Shown piece after piece: positions 50,830-58,998 of a stretch of DNA of 64,000 nucleotides. The translations under genes were made by a program, and so were the position numbers. This DNA comes from Aldehydirespirator sp965117015. Lineage in GTDB: Bacteria > Actinomycetota > Acidimicrobiia > Acidimicrobiales > Aldehydirespiratoraceae. The stretch is from NCBI GenBank assembly GCA_965117015.1, contig OZ220747.1, forward strand, positions 3,100,001 through 3,164,000, written 5' to 3'. The notes under the pieces were generated by a model. It worked only from the letters and a program-made list of their open reading frames with translations, had not been told where the DNA came from and did no database searches. Within the stretch, counting starts at the first letter, position 1. Each line of letters opens with the position of its first letter.

Positions 50830-51633
50830 TCAGAACGACGTGCGGATGGCCCAGAGGTCACCGAACGCGGGGCGCATGATGGTGGTGCGAAGGTAGGCGG
50901 CCCCGTCGGAGCCGCCCGAGCCCTGCTTGGTGCCGATCGTGCGCTGCACCATCATCACGTGCCGGTAGCGCCACTCCATGAAGCCCTCGTCGAAGTCGGT
51001 CAGCAGCTCGCAGACCTCCATGAGCGCAGGATCGGTCCGGTAGATCTCGACCAGAGCGGCCTGAACCTGTTCTGACGGCTCGTGCGGGAGGGTGACGTCG
51101 CGGTCGGTGACCGACTCGGGGATGTCGTACCCGCGGCGGCCGAGGCACCGGACGAAGGCATCCCACACCGTCGGCTCCCGCAACCGGTGCTCCAACCGGG
51201 CCCGAGCATCCGGGTCGTGGTCGATCAGGTCGAGCAGGGCGGCGTCGAACTGGCCGAGCAGCAACTCGAGCTCGCGGAACTGGGACGACTGGAAGCCGCT
51301 GGCGCTCTCCAGGAACGGCCGGAAGGAGGCGAACTCGAGCGGGGTCATGGTCTCGAGTACGTCGAGCTGGCTGACCAGGGTCTTTAGGATCTTGAGCACC
51401 CGCTTCAGCTGATGGACGCCCTTGGACGGCTCGTCGGCGTTGAGATGGCGGCAGAGTTCGTCGAGCTCGTGGATGACCTGCTTGAACCACAGCTCATAGA
51501 CCTGGTGGATGACGATGAACAGCGTCTCGTCGTGTTCGGGCTCGCCGGTGTCGGGGTCGGTCGAGCGGCACTGCTGCAACGACAGCAGCTCTGGAATCCG
51601 CAGGTAGGAGTTGTAGGTGAGTTCGTCGCTCAT
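50830..51633 (-). CDS. kynA: Tryptophan 2,3-dioxygenase
   Basis: The 267-residue haem enzyme opens the indole ring of tryptophan to N-formylkynurenine. The blocks YNSYLRIPELLSLQ, HDETLFIVIHQVYELWFKQ and WRYRHVMMVQRTIGTKQG are diagnostic; the His in YRHVMM is the haem ligand and GTKQGSGGSDG the substrate loop. The length is normal for bacterial enzymes. It lies 13 bases after kynurenine monooxygenase on the same strand, so the two are co-transcribed. Confidence 0.95.
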   Translation of the reverse strand: MSDELTYNSYLRIPELLSLQQCRSTDPDTGEPEHDETLFIVIHQVYELWFKQVIHELDELCRHLNADEPSKGVHQLKRVLKILKTLVSQLDVLETMTPLEFASFRPFLESASGFQSSQFRELELLLGQFDAALLDLIDHDPDARARLEHRLREPTVWDAFVRCLGRRGYDIPESVTDRDVTLPHEPSEQVQAALVEIYRTDPALMEVCELLTDFDEGFMEWRYRHVMMVQRTIGTKQGSGGSDGAAYLRTTIMRPAFGDLWAIRTSF

Positions 51634-51646
51634 CGGAGTCTCCCAA

Positions 51647-53053
51647 TCACACCGACAGGGCGTCGGGCCTCGCCAGCGGGTCGGGTTCGGGCAGAGGATC
51701 GAGTTCAGCGATGAGCTGGGCCGCCCTGTCCATGTCGACTTCGGCCAGCGACGCCCGCCCGGCGGCGAGCTCTCCCAGGATCTCTGCTTGGCGGGCGGCT
51801 CGAGCCGCGGCCTCGGCGTAGGGCATCGTCGAGAACATGACCATGTTGTAGCGCGGGCTCAGGCGGTCGGGGTGCCGGCGCTGGAGCTCCAGGGCCAGCT
51901 CGCGCCGGATCAGGTAGCCGGGGTCGACCACGCCCGCCCGCATCTCCACGTAGTTGTCGAGCGCCATGTCGGCGATGGCGTCGGCGTTGGGCTTGCGATC
52001 GGCCTCGAAGGCGGCGAAGGCGGCCGCGACGTCGTCGGGCCGGTGGCGGAGATGCCGGTCGAGGGCGCGGGCCGACTCCATGGCCAGGTTCATGCCCTGC
52101 CCGTGGAACGGCACGATGGCGTGGGCCGCGTCGCCGAGCAGCACCGCCTGGTCGTTCACCGACCAGCCGCGGCATCGCATCGTGGCGAGCCGGCCCGCGG
52201 GGTTCTCGAAGAACTGCTCGACGAGGTCGGGAACCAGGGGCACGAAGTCACCGAACTCCTGCTTGAAGAACCGCGACACCGCGTCGGGGTCCGACAGCGA
52301 GGCGAAGCTTGTGTCTCCGGTGTTCGGTGCGAACAGGGTGGCGGTGAAGTCGCCTCCGGGGTTGGCCAGCGCGATCAGCATGAAGTCGCGGCGCGGCCAG
52401 ATGTGCAGGCCGTTGGGATCGAGGCGGAACCCGCCGCCGTCAGCCGGCGGGATCTGGAGTTCCTTGTACCCGTGGTCGAGCCAGCTCACCTCCGCGGTGC
52501 CCCCGTTGGCGGCCGTGATCGCGCCGCGGAGCTCCGATCCGGCCCCGTCGGCCGCAAAGACGGTGCTGAACGGGGCGGTGCGTGCGCCATTGCGGGGCCC
52601 GGCCACAACCAGCGTGCCCGCGTCGAGGTCGATTGAACGCACCGGGCTCGCGAACTCGATGTCGACCCGGCCGGTGGCCTCGGCCGCGTCGAGAAGGATG
52701 GCGTTGAGGTCGCGCCTCGACACCGAGTGGATCACTTCGTGGGGTTGCGTGCCGTAGGGCTGCAGGACGGGTTCGGTGGAGTCCTCGGCATGGATCATCC
52801 GGCCCCGCATGGGAATCGTGATGGCGTCGACCCGCTCGATCACGCCCACGTCGACGAGAGGGACGATGCCGCGGGTGGCGAGGGCCAGGTTGATGGATCG
52901 ACCGGCCGAGATCTCGACCCGGCGGATGTCGGGCCGAGCCTCGTACACGGTCACGTCGCATCCCTGCCTGGCCAGGTACAGGGCCATCAGGGCACCGGCC
53001 GGCCCGGCGCCGACCACGACGGTCGGGCCTCGCTCGCCCAACGTGGTCCCCAC
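51647..53053 (-). CDS. kmo: Kynurenine 3-monooxygenase
   Basis: The FAD-dependent monooxygenase hydroxylates kynurenine to 3-hydroxykynurenine using NAD(P)H and O2. Motifs are VVGAGPAGALMALYLARQG at the N-terminus, the ADGAGSELRGA segment, and LLGDAAHAIVPFHGQGMN, the GD motif of the class. YGTQPHEVIHSVSR and the C-terminal arginine-rich tail agree with bacterial KMO. I chose GTG 53053 (468 residues); the longer frame to 53086 adds a short non-conserved extension. It is followed by tryptophan dioxygenase. Confidence 0.93.
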   Translation of the reverse strand: MGTTLGERGPTVVVGAGPAGALMALYLARQGCDVTVYEARPDIRRVEISAGRSINLALATRGIVPLVDVGVIERVDAITIPMRGRMIHAEDSTEPVLQPYGTQPHEVIHSVSRRDLNAILLDAAEATGRVDIEFASPVRSIDLDAGTLVVAGPRNGARTAPFSTVFAADGAGSELRGAITAANGGTAEVSWLDHGYKELQIPPADGGGFRLDPNGLHIWPRRDFMLIALANPGGDFTATLFAPNTGDTSFASLSDPDAVSRFFKQEFGDFVPLVPDLVEQFFENPAGRLATMRCRGWSVNDQAVLLGDAAHAIVPFHGQGMNLAMESARALDRHLRHRPDDVAAAFAAFEADRKPNADAIADMALDNYVEMRAGVVDPGYLIRRELALELQRRHPDRLSPRYNMVMFSTMPYAEAAARAARQAEILGELAAGRASLAEVDMDRAAQLIAELDPLPEPDPLARPDALSV

Positions 53054-53141
53054 GAATCCGACGGTAGTGGACGCCGGCCACCCCACCTAGAGGGGCGCGA
53101 GGCTCCCTACGCAGGTTTGGATCTCCAGTGAGACGCCCGCT

Positions 53142-53876
53142 TCAGTCCCGTCCGGCCTCGATGATCTTGGCGGCCAGCAGTTCGGGGTCGGAGAACAGAG
53201 CTTCGTGGCCGCCGGGCATCTGCACGATGCGGGCCAGACCCAGCCGGGCGCTGAAGCGGGGATGCCATGCGAACTCGCCGTGGGGCATGGCGATGTCCTC
53301 GGTGCAGTTGATGTAGGACTTGCCGATGGGCAGGTCCCAGAACCGCTTCAGACTGAGCTTGTCCGACAGCGTCTTGCGGGGGTGGGGGCTGGTCAGTTCG
53401 TAGGTTCGCTGGGCCTCGGCGAGGTCCATGTCGTTGCAGAAGACCTCGCGCCACACGATGAAGGGCAGGACACACGCCCCGTCGCCGCGCTCGGCGGCGC
53501 TGCCGTCCATCATGTCCTTGTAGTGGGGCGGGCTGACGTCGTCGATCGACTCGCCGTCGAGCAGCACGAAGGCGTTCCAGTAGACGAGCCGCTTGATCCT
53601 CTCGCCGATCGCCTCGGCAACCGCGGAGATGATCGTGCCGCCGTAGCTGTGCCCTACGAGGACTATGTCGCTCAGCTCGTTCTGCTCGATGTACGCCACC
53701 GCGGACGCGGTGGCAACGTCGTGGCCGATGGTGCGGTCGATGTCGTCTCCGTGGCCGTTGCCCGCCAGTGTCGGGGTGTGGACGGTGTGGCCCTCGGCCC
53801 GGATGCGGTCGGCTACGTCGGTCCACCCAGACCCGTCGTGCCATGCCCCATGGATAAGGACGTAGGTGTCGGCCAT
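53142..53876 (-). CDS. Alpha/beta hydrolase, candidate kynurenine formamidase or esterase
   Basis: The 244-residue protein has LIHGAWHDGSGW, nucleophile LVGHSYGGTI and a final His in MPGGHEALFSDPEL, a complete alpha/beta hydrolase triad frame. ATG 53876 has AGGAG about ten bases upstream. It resembles methyl-esterase/hydroxynitrile-lyase-type hydrolases. It lies 88 bases upstream of kynurenine monooxygenase and tryptophan dioxygenase, and the formamidase step is otherwise missing from the window, so it is a candidate for that step. This is inference from context, not from family. Confidence 0.8.
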   Translation of the reverse strand: MADTYVLIHGAWHDGSGWTDVADRIRAEGHTVHTPTLAGNGHGDDIDRTIGHDVATASAVAYIEQNELSDIVLVGHSYGGTIISAVAEAIGERIKRLVYWNAFVLLDGESIDDVSPPHYKDMMDGSAAERGDGACVLPFIVWREVFCNDMDLAEAQRTYELTSPHPRKTLSDKLSLKRFWDLPIGKSYINCTEDIAMPHGEFAWHPRFSARLGLARIVQMPGGHEALFSDPELLAAKIIEAGRD

Positions 53877-54088
53877 CGCTGCGTGCTCCTGTCCGGCTGG
53901 TTGGTATGTGCCGCCGCCGCTCGGCACAGCGGCGGCACGCACAATCATCGATCCAGACGGCTTCAGGCGCCATTGCAATGCGCGTCGGCAGACTTATCGC
54001 TTCTGGTATGGCGTCGACGCCTACGCCGCCTCATTCCCGGACCCGGATGGTGGGCGCGCGGCGGCGCGGTTCGGGCAGAATGGCGTCG

Positions 54089-55342
54089 ATGACCGAGACG
54101 AGCGAGCTGACCCTGCTGGATCCCTACGCCTACGCCGAGGGGTGCCCCCACGCCCGTCTGGCCGAGCTGCGGGAGGCCGGCACCACCAGCTGGCAGCCGG
54201 GAACGTTCGATCCCAGCACGTCGCAGCCGGAGATCCTGGGGGCGTGGTTCGTGCACCGCTACGAGGAGGTCAAGGCGGTGCTGCGCGACCCGGCGATGTT
54301 CTCGTCGCAGCGCCGCACCGCGCTGCTGGTCGACCCCGATCCCGACCGGGTCGAGGCCATGTCGAACATGTTGATCAACATGGACCCGCCCAAGCACAGC
54401 CAGTACCGCAGGCTGGTGGCGGCCATCTTCACGCCCCGGCGGGTGGAGGCGCTGCGTCCCCGGGTGGAGGCGATCGCCAAGGGGGTCATCGACAGGATCG
54501 CGCCCAACGGCACCGCCGACGGCATCAACGACATCGCGGCCCAGTTGCCGATGAGGGTCATCGCCGAACTGCTGGGCGTGCCGGAGCGCAGCGAGCAGAT
54601 CTTCGACATCTCCAACCGGATGGTCGGAGCGATCGACGGCGGCCCCGACACGCGGCACGAGCAGTCTTTGGAGGCGGCTCTGGAGATCCACCTGCTGGGC
54701 CAGGAGATGGCCCGCGAGAAGCGGGGCTCCGACGACGGCACGGTGATGTCGGCCTACGTCAACGGCACCCTCGAGGGCGTCGAGGGCGACCAGCGGGGCG
54801 CCACCGACGAGGAGGCCGGCTGGTTCCTGATGCTGATGTCGGTCGGCGGGAACGAGACGGTGCGCACCGCCACCGCCCAGGCCATCCGCATCCTGGCGGA
54901 GTGGCCCGACCAGCGCGACCTGCTGGTGTCGGACCTGGACCGCCACATCCCGGGCACAGTGGAGGAGCTCCTCCGCTACCGGGCGCCGCTGCGGAACATT
55001 CGCCGCACCGCGGCCGCGGGCACCGAGATCGACGACCAGCCGATCGACGAGGGCGGCAAGGTGGTGTGCAGCTTCACCGCGGCGCTGCGCGACCCCCGGG
55101 TGTTCGACGAGCCCGACGTGTTCGACATCACCCGAGAGCAGCCCCGCACCCAGCTCGCGTTCGGATTCGGTGAGCACTACTGCCTCGGCGCCAACCTGGC
55201 CCGCCTCCAGCTCCAGGTGATCCTGCGCGAGATCTACAGCCGCATCCCCGACATCCACCCCTCAGGCGAGGTAGTCCACCAGCCCACGGCCCTGTTCGCC
55301 GGCCTATTGAGCATGCCAGTGGCCTTCACCCCCGAAACCTGA
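54089..55342 (+). CDS. Cytochrome P450
   Basis: The 417-residue P450 has the I-helix MSVGGNETVRT, the ExxR core ELLRYRAP, and the haem loop FGFGEHYCLGANLAR with the thiolate Cys. It inserts oxygen into a hydrophobic substrate such as a steroid, terpene or fatty acid and needs ferredoxin and reductase partners, which are not here. I chose ATG 54089, which gives a standard length. It stands alone on the plus strand, divergent from the alpha/beta hydrolase, with about 210 bases between them in which I see no clear signal. Confidence 0.95.
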   Translation: MTETSELTLLDPYAYAEGCPHARLAELREAGTTSWQPGTFDPSTSQPEILGAWFVHRYEEVKAVLRDPAMFSSQRRTALLVDPDPDRVEAMSNMLINMDPPKHSQYRRLVAAIFTPRRVEALRPRVEAIAKGVIDRIAPNGTADGINDIAAQLPMRVIAELLGVPERSEQIFDISNRMVGAIDGGPDTRHEQSLEAALEIHLLGQEMAREKRGSDDGTVMSAYVNGTLEGVEGDQRGATDEEAGWFLMLMSVGGNETVRTATAQAIRILAEWPDQRDLLVSDLDRHIPGTVEELLRYRAPLRNIRRTAAAGTEIDDQPIDEGGKVVCSFTAALRDPRVFDEPDVFDITREQPRTQLAFGFGEHYCLGANLARLQLQVILREIYSRIPDIHPSGEVVHQPTALFAGLLSMPVAFTPET

Positions 55343-55396
55343 GCGCAGGGGCCCCGGCCGCCAGCTGCGCCGTCACATCTCCGTCAGTAGTCGACC

Positions 55397-55987
55397 TTAG
55401 GGTTCACCGCCGGACCAGTCGGCGTAGCCGGATGCTCCGTCGGCCTTGGTGATCCGGTCGCCCACCCGGATCGCGCCGGGCTTCACGACCCGGGTGTTGA
55501 CGCCCCGGAGCCTGAGCGCCATGCCGGTGTCGGAGTTGACCCAGCGCATCGCGTCGAGGCCGAACCTCTTGACGAACTTCCCGCACCCGGTGTGGGGCAC
55601 GGCGGTGACCTCGAGTTGTGCCTCGCCGACGGCCAGCCTGGTGCCCTCGGGCAGGTTGTCGTGGCTGAGGTCGAGATCGGCGTAGAGCTGGTCACCGGCC
55701 TGCGGCCACAGGTCGACCGGCCCGGCGATCACGTCCAGGACCCGCGAGTTCATGATGGTCACCTGGGCGAGGATGTCGGCCCGGCCGTCCGGGGAGCGGG
55801 AATTGCCCCTCGGCGCCCAGGTGTCGCCCACCAGGCCCGACTCGAGATCGAGGACGCCCTCGTCGATGGGCTCGCGCTCGTCCACGTCGGGGCGGCGCAC
55901 GATCAGCCGCAGCTCGCCGCGGTCGGACGGCGCGCCGCGGATGTGGTCCAGGCCGGCGTCGAGTTCCTCGGGTGTGCGGTGCGTCAT
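55397..55987 (-). CDS. MOSC domain protein
   Basis: The 196-residue protein matches the MOSC (molybdenum cofactor sulfurase C-terminal) family, with VHTGCGKFVKRFG-like TAVPHTGCGKFVKRFG bearing the conserved Cys, and the terminal RGVNTRVVKPGAIRVGDRI. MOSC proteins act in molybdenum-cofactor-linked N-reduction or sulfur transfer. No molybdoenzyme partner is near. The start at 55987 is 17 bases from the adenosine deaminase stop on the same strand, so they are likely co-transcribed. Confidence 0.85.
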   Translation of the reverse strand: MTHRTPEELDAGLDHIRGAPSDRGELRLIVRRPDVDEREPIDEGVLDLESGLVGDTWAPRGNSRSPDGRADILAQVTIMNSRVLDVIAGPVDLWPQAGDQLYADLDLSHDNLPEGTRLAVGEAQLEVTAVPHTGCGKFVKRFGLDAMRWVNSDTGMALRLRGVNTRVVKPGAIRVGDRITKADGASGYADWSGGEP

Positions 55988-56004
55988 GGGCGCACAGGCT
56001 ACGG

Positions 56005-57039
56005 CTAACCGCCGTTGACGGAGGCGAACAGGGCGTCGATCTCCGCCGACCATTCGGTGCGCCACGACGCCTTGGTGGTGTCGTCGATCCAGGAGGCGTC
56101 GATCCCGTTGAGGGCCATCTCCTTGAGCGTGCTCAAGCTGAGGCCCATCTCTCGGTGCAGGCGCACGTACTCGTTGGCGAGGTCGGACACGAACATGGCG
56201 GGGTCGTCGGAGTTGACCATCAGCTTCAGGCCGGCCGCTTCCATCCGCTTGATGGCGTGGTCGGGGGCGCTGAGGTCGCGCCAGATGGTGGTGTAGCCGG
56301 TGGTGGTCGGGCACACCGTGAAAGCGATCTGGCTCTCGGCGCAGCGGGCCACCAGGTCGGGGGCGTCGACCACGTGGTAGCCGTGGTCGATCCGCTCGCA
56401 GTCCAGCAGGTCGATGGCGGCCCGCACGTTGTCGGCAGGGCCGACCTCGCCGGCGTGGGACGTGCGGTGCAGGCCGTGGGCGGCGGCGGCCCGGTAGGCG
56501 TCGACGTAGTCCTCCGACGGGAACCCGATCTCGTTGAAGTCCAAGCCGACGCCGATGATCTGGGGGTGCGGGTGGGCGGCCACCATCTCGACGAACTCGA
56601 CCGCCCGGGCCGGGCCCAGCTCCCGGTTGATGGCCGGGATCAGGTTGCTCTCCAGCCCCCGGTCGGCCTTGATGTCGGCCATGCCGCCGAGCACGCCGGC
56701 CAGCATGGTCGGGTACTCGACGCCCATCTCGAAGTGCGACTCCGGGCTGAAGAACAGCTCCACGTAGCGGGCTCCGCTGTCGGCGCAGCGTTCCAGGCAT
56801 TCGTAGGTCACCCGCCGGAAGTCGGCCTCCTCCTGGATCGACCGGCACACCAGCGAGTAGATGAGCAGGAAGTCGGCCAGGCTGTCGTACTGGTAGAGGT
56901 CGGCGACCTCGTTATGCGGCGGCAACTCCAGGCTGTGCTTAGCGGCCAGCGATGCGAACGTGGCCGCGTCCACGGCCCCCTCCAGGTGCAGATGCAGTTC
57001 GGCCTTCGGCATCTGCCGCAGTGCAGTCTCAACGTCCAT
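56005..57039 (-). CDS. Adenosine deaminase family protein
   Basis: The 344-residue TIM-barrel hydrolase has the zinc site HLHLEG near residue 16, SHAGE with the third His and catalytic Glu, HGYHVVD, and NSDDPAMF with the final Asp. It deaminates adenosine or adenine-like purines in salvage. The start at 57039 puts MPKAELHLHLEG at the usual distance. A gap of about 240 bases upstream holds the promoter for it and the divergent PIG-L gene, and an 8-base inverted repeat (57181-57188 and 57220-57227). Confidence 0.92.
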   Translation of the reverse strand: MDVETALRQMPKAELHLHLEGAVDAATFASLAAKHSLELPPHNEVADLYQYDSLADFLLIYSLVCRSIQEEADFRRVTYECLERCADSGARYVELFFSPESHFEMGVEYPTMLAGVLGGMADIKADRGLESNLIPAINRELGPARAVEFVEMVAAHPHPQIIGVGLDFNEIGFPSEDYVDAYRAAAAHGLHRTSHAGEVGPADNVRAAIDLLDCERIDHGYHVVDAPDLVARCAESQIAFTVCPTTTGYTTIWRDLSAPDHAIKRMEAAGLKLMVNSDDPAMFVSDLANEYVRLHREMGLSLSTLKEMALNGIDASWIDDTTKASWRTEWSAEIDALFASVNGG

Positions 57040-57180
57040 CGCATGCTCCCCGCTGCCGGTGGCGACCCCGTCCGGGTCGCGCCTGTGGCGGAGCATACGC
57101 GGCGGGCCCCGCAGGCTTCGGAGCGGGGAGCCCGCGCCGCGAGTGGTCCGTTCGCCGACATTCCCCGGGCTCGTGTCGAA

Positions 57181-57227
57181 ATCTCGGTGCGAAAATGTGT
57201 AACTGTCACCTATTTCCCTACCGAGAT
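57181..57227. promoter_or_regulatory. Inverted repeat in adenosine deaminase/PIG-L divergent region
   Basis: ATCTCGGT at 57181-57188 and ACCGAGAT at 57220-57227 are exact inverse copies with a 31-base spacer. They could be operator half-sites for a regulator that loops or binds both. No regulator gene is adjacent, so the assignment is weak. Confidence 0.3.
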
Positions 57228-57280
57228 CTCTGGAGCCGAGAGCGCGACGGTCTGTGGACGCCCCCCACTAGCTTGAGCCA

Positions 57281-58039
57281 GTGAGCGCTAGCGAGCCGAC
57301 CGGGCAGGAGGATCCCCAGCAGACGGGTCCGGCTTTGGACAGGCTGCCCGAAGACTGGGACCGGGCCCTGGCAGTGGTAGCCCATCCCGACGACCTGGAG
57401 TACGGCGCCTCGGCGGCCGTGGCCTGCTGGACCGCCGCAGGCAAGGACATCCGCTACCTGCTGGCCACAAGGGGCGAAGCCGGCATCGACTCCATGCCTC
57501 CCGACCAGACCGGTCCGCTGCGCACCGCCGAGCAGGTGGCTGCCGCGGCGGCGGTGGGCGTGGAGGTGGTCGAGTTCCTGGACCATCCCGACGGCCTGGT
57601 CGTCAACGGGATCGAGCTGCGGAGGGACCTGGCCGCGGCCATCCGCCGTCACCGGCCCGAGGTGATCATCGGGTCGAACTTCCGCGACCGGTGGGGAGAC
57701 ACAGGACCCTGGAACCACGTCGATCACCGCGAGCTCGGGCGGGCCCTGCCCGACGCGGTGCGGGACGCGGCCAACCGCTGGCTGTTCACCGACGCGGGCG
57801 AGCCGTGGAGCGGCGTCCGCTGGATCGCCTTCGCCGGCTCGCCGGCCCCCACCCACGCCGTGGACGTCACCGACCACATCGCCGAGGGCGTGGACTCGCT
57901 GATCTGTCACAGCACCTACATCGACAACCTCGGTGAGGGCGCGTTCGATCCGGATGCGTTCCTGCGTGACACCTGCCACCAGGTCGGCAGGACTATCGGC
58001 GTGCAGTTCGGAGTCGCCTTCGAACTAATCCCGGTGTGA
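57281..58039 (+). CDS. PIG-L family deacetylase
   Basis: The 252-residue zinc enzyme has the AHPDDLEYG motif near residue 34 and NHVDHRELG near 145, the metal-binding and catalytic residues of the MshB/LmbE family. It removes an N-acetyl group from an amino sugar or similar metabolite. The family includes mycothiol and bacillithiol biosynthesis members as well as catabolic ones, so the role is open. It starts with GTG 57281 and is followed by a PanB-like gene. Confidence 0.92.
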   Translation: MSASEPTGQEDPQQTGPALDRLPEDWDRALAVVAHPDDLEYGASAAVACWTAAGKDIRYLLATRGEAGIDSMPPDQTGPLRTAEQVAAAAAVGVEVVEFLDHPDGLVVNGIELRRDLAAAIRRHRPEVIIGSNFRDRWGDTGPWNHVDHRELGRALPDAVRDAANRWLFTDAGEPWSGVRWIAFAGSPAPTHAVDVTDHIAEGVDSLICHSTYIDNLGEGAFDPDAFLRDTCHQVGRTIGVQFGVAFELIPV

Positions 58040-58133
58040 TCACCGGTCCACGCTCATCGTCTGCCCGGGTGCCCGGCCGGCGCAATCAGGGGGCTGACAG
58101 CGAGGACCGTGACCTCTACGCTTCCGCGCACCC

Positions 58134-58958
58134 ATGAAGAAGATCTACACCTTCGGGCGCAAGCCCGCCCAGCGCAACTACACGATCCCGGACCTTCGGG
58201 CGCTGAAGGGCTCCGGCCGGCGGCTCACGATGTGCAACCCGGCCGGCGAGGCCGAGATCCGGGCCTGCGTGGACGCGGGGATCGACACGCTCACGGTGTG
58301 GGACGACCAGCTGGAGATCGCCCGCGAGATCGCCCCCACCCATTTCATGGGGACCGCCATGAACTGGGGCCAGCACAAGACCAACGACGAGATCCTGCGG
58401 GCCGCGGTGGAGTGCATGGAGGCCGGCGCCGACATGTACTTCACCAACCGCAGCTACGACGTGATCGAGATGCTGGCCAACGAGCACATCCCGGTGCAGG
58501 CCCATATGGGGCTGGTGCCGTCGGTGAGCATCTGGGGCGGCGGCCTGCGGGCCTACGGCCGCACCGCCGATGAGGCACTGGAGCTGCTGCGGACGTTCCG
58601 CCGGATGGAGGACGCGGGCTGCTTCGCGGTGGAGATCGAGTGCGTGGCCGAGGAGACCCTCAACCTGCTGAACGAGATGACGTCGATCGTGACGTTCTCG
58701 CTGGGCTGCGGCAACTCCGGCGACGTGATCTTCCTGTTCATGTCCGACATCTGCGGCGAGTCGCCCGACCCGCCCCGCCACGCCCACGCCTTCGGCAACC
58801 TCGGGCGCCTGCACGAGCAGATGTACACCGAGCGGGTCGCCGCCCTCAAGGAGTTCCACACCGAGTCGAGGGCCCTGCGCTTCCCCTACCCCGAACAGGC
58901 CGTCCACATGCACCCCGGCGAGGAGGACAAGCTGCGAGAGGCCATCGACTCGATCTGA
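58134..58958 (+). CDS. PanB-like (ketopantoate hydroxymethyltransferase-like) protein with altered metal site
   Basis: The 274-residue protein follows the PanB fold, with AHMGLVPSVSIWGGGLRAYGRT matching the PanB block near residues 120-142 and FAVEIECVAEETLNLL following. However, the GDSLGM Asp and VVDMPF metal/catalytic segments of true PanB are not found; the corresponding region reads DTLTVWDDQLEI and FMGTAMNWG. It therefore probably catalyses a different reaction of the PEP-mutase/PanB superfamily. It lies in a plus-strand group with a PIG-L deacetylase and a thiolase-like gene. Confidence 0.8.
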   Translation: MKKIYTFGRKPAQRNYTIPDLRALKGSGRRLTMCNPAGEAEIRACVDAGIDTLTVWDDQLEIAREIAPTHFMGTAMNWGQHKTNDEILRAAVECMEAGADMYFTNRSYDVIEMLANEHIPVQAHMGLVPSVSIWGGGLRAYGRTADEALELLRTFRRMEDAGCFAVEIECVAEETLNLLNEMTSIVTFSLGCGNSGDVIFLFMSDICGESPDPPRHAHAFGNLGRLHEQMYTERVAALKEFHTESRALRFPYPEQAVHMHPGEEDKLREAIDSI

Positions 58959-58998
58959 GCGGAGACATGCACGCACCTGGGCCCGGTACGGTCGTGGC

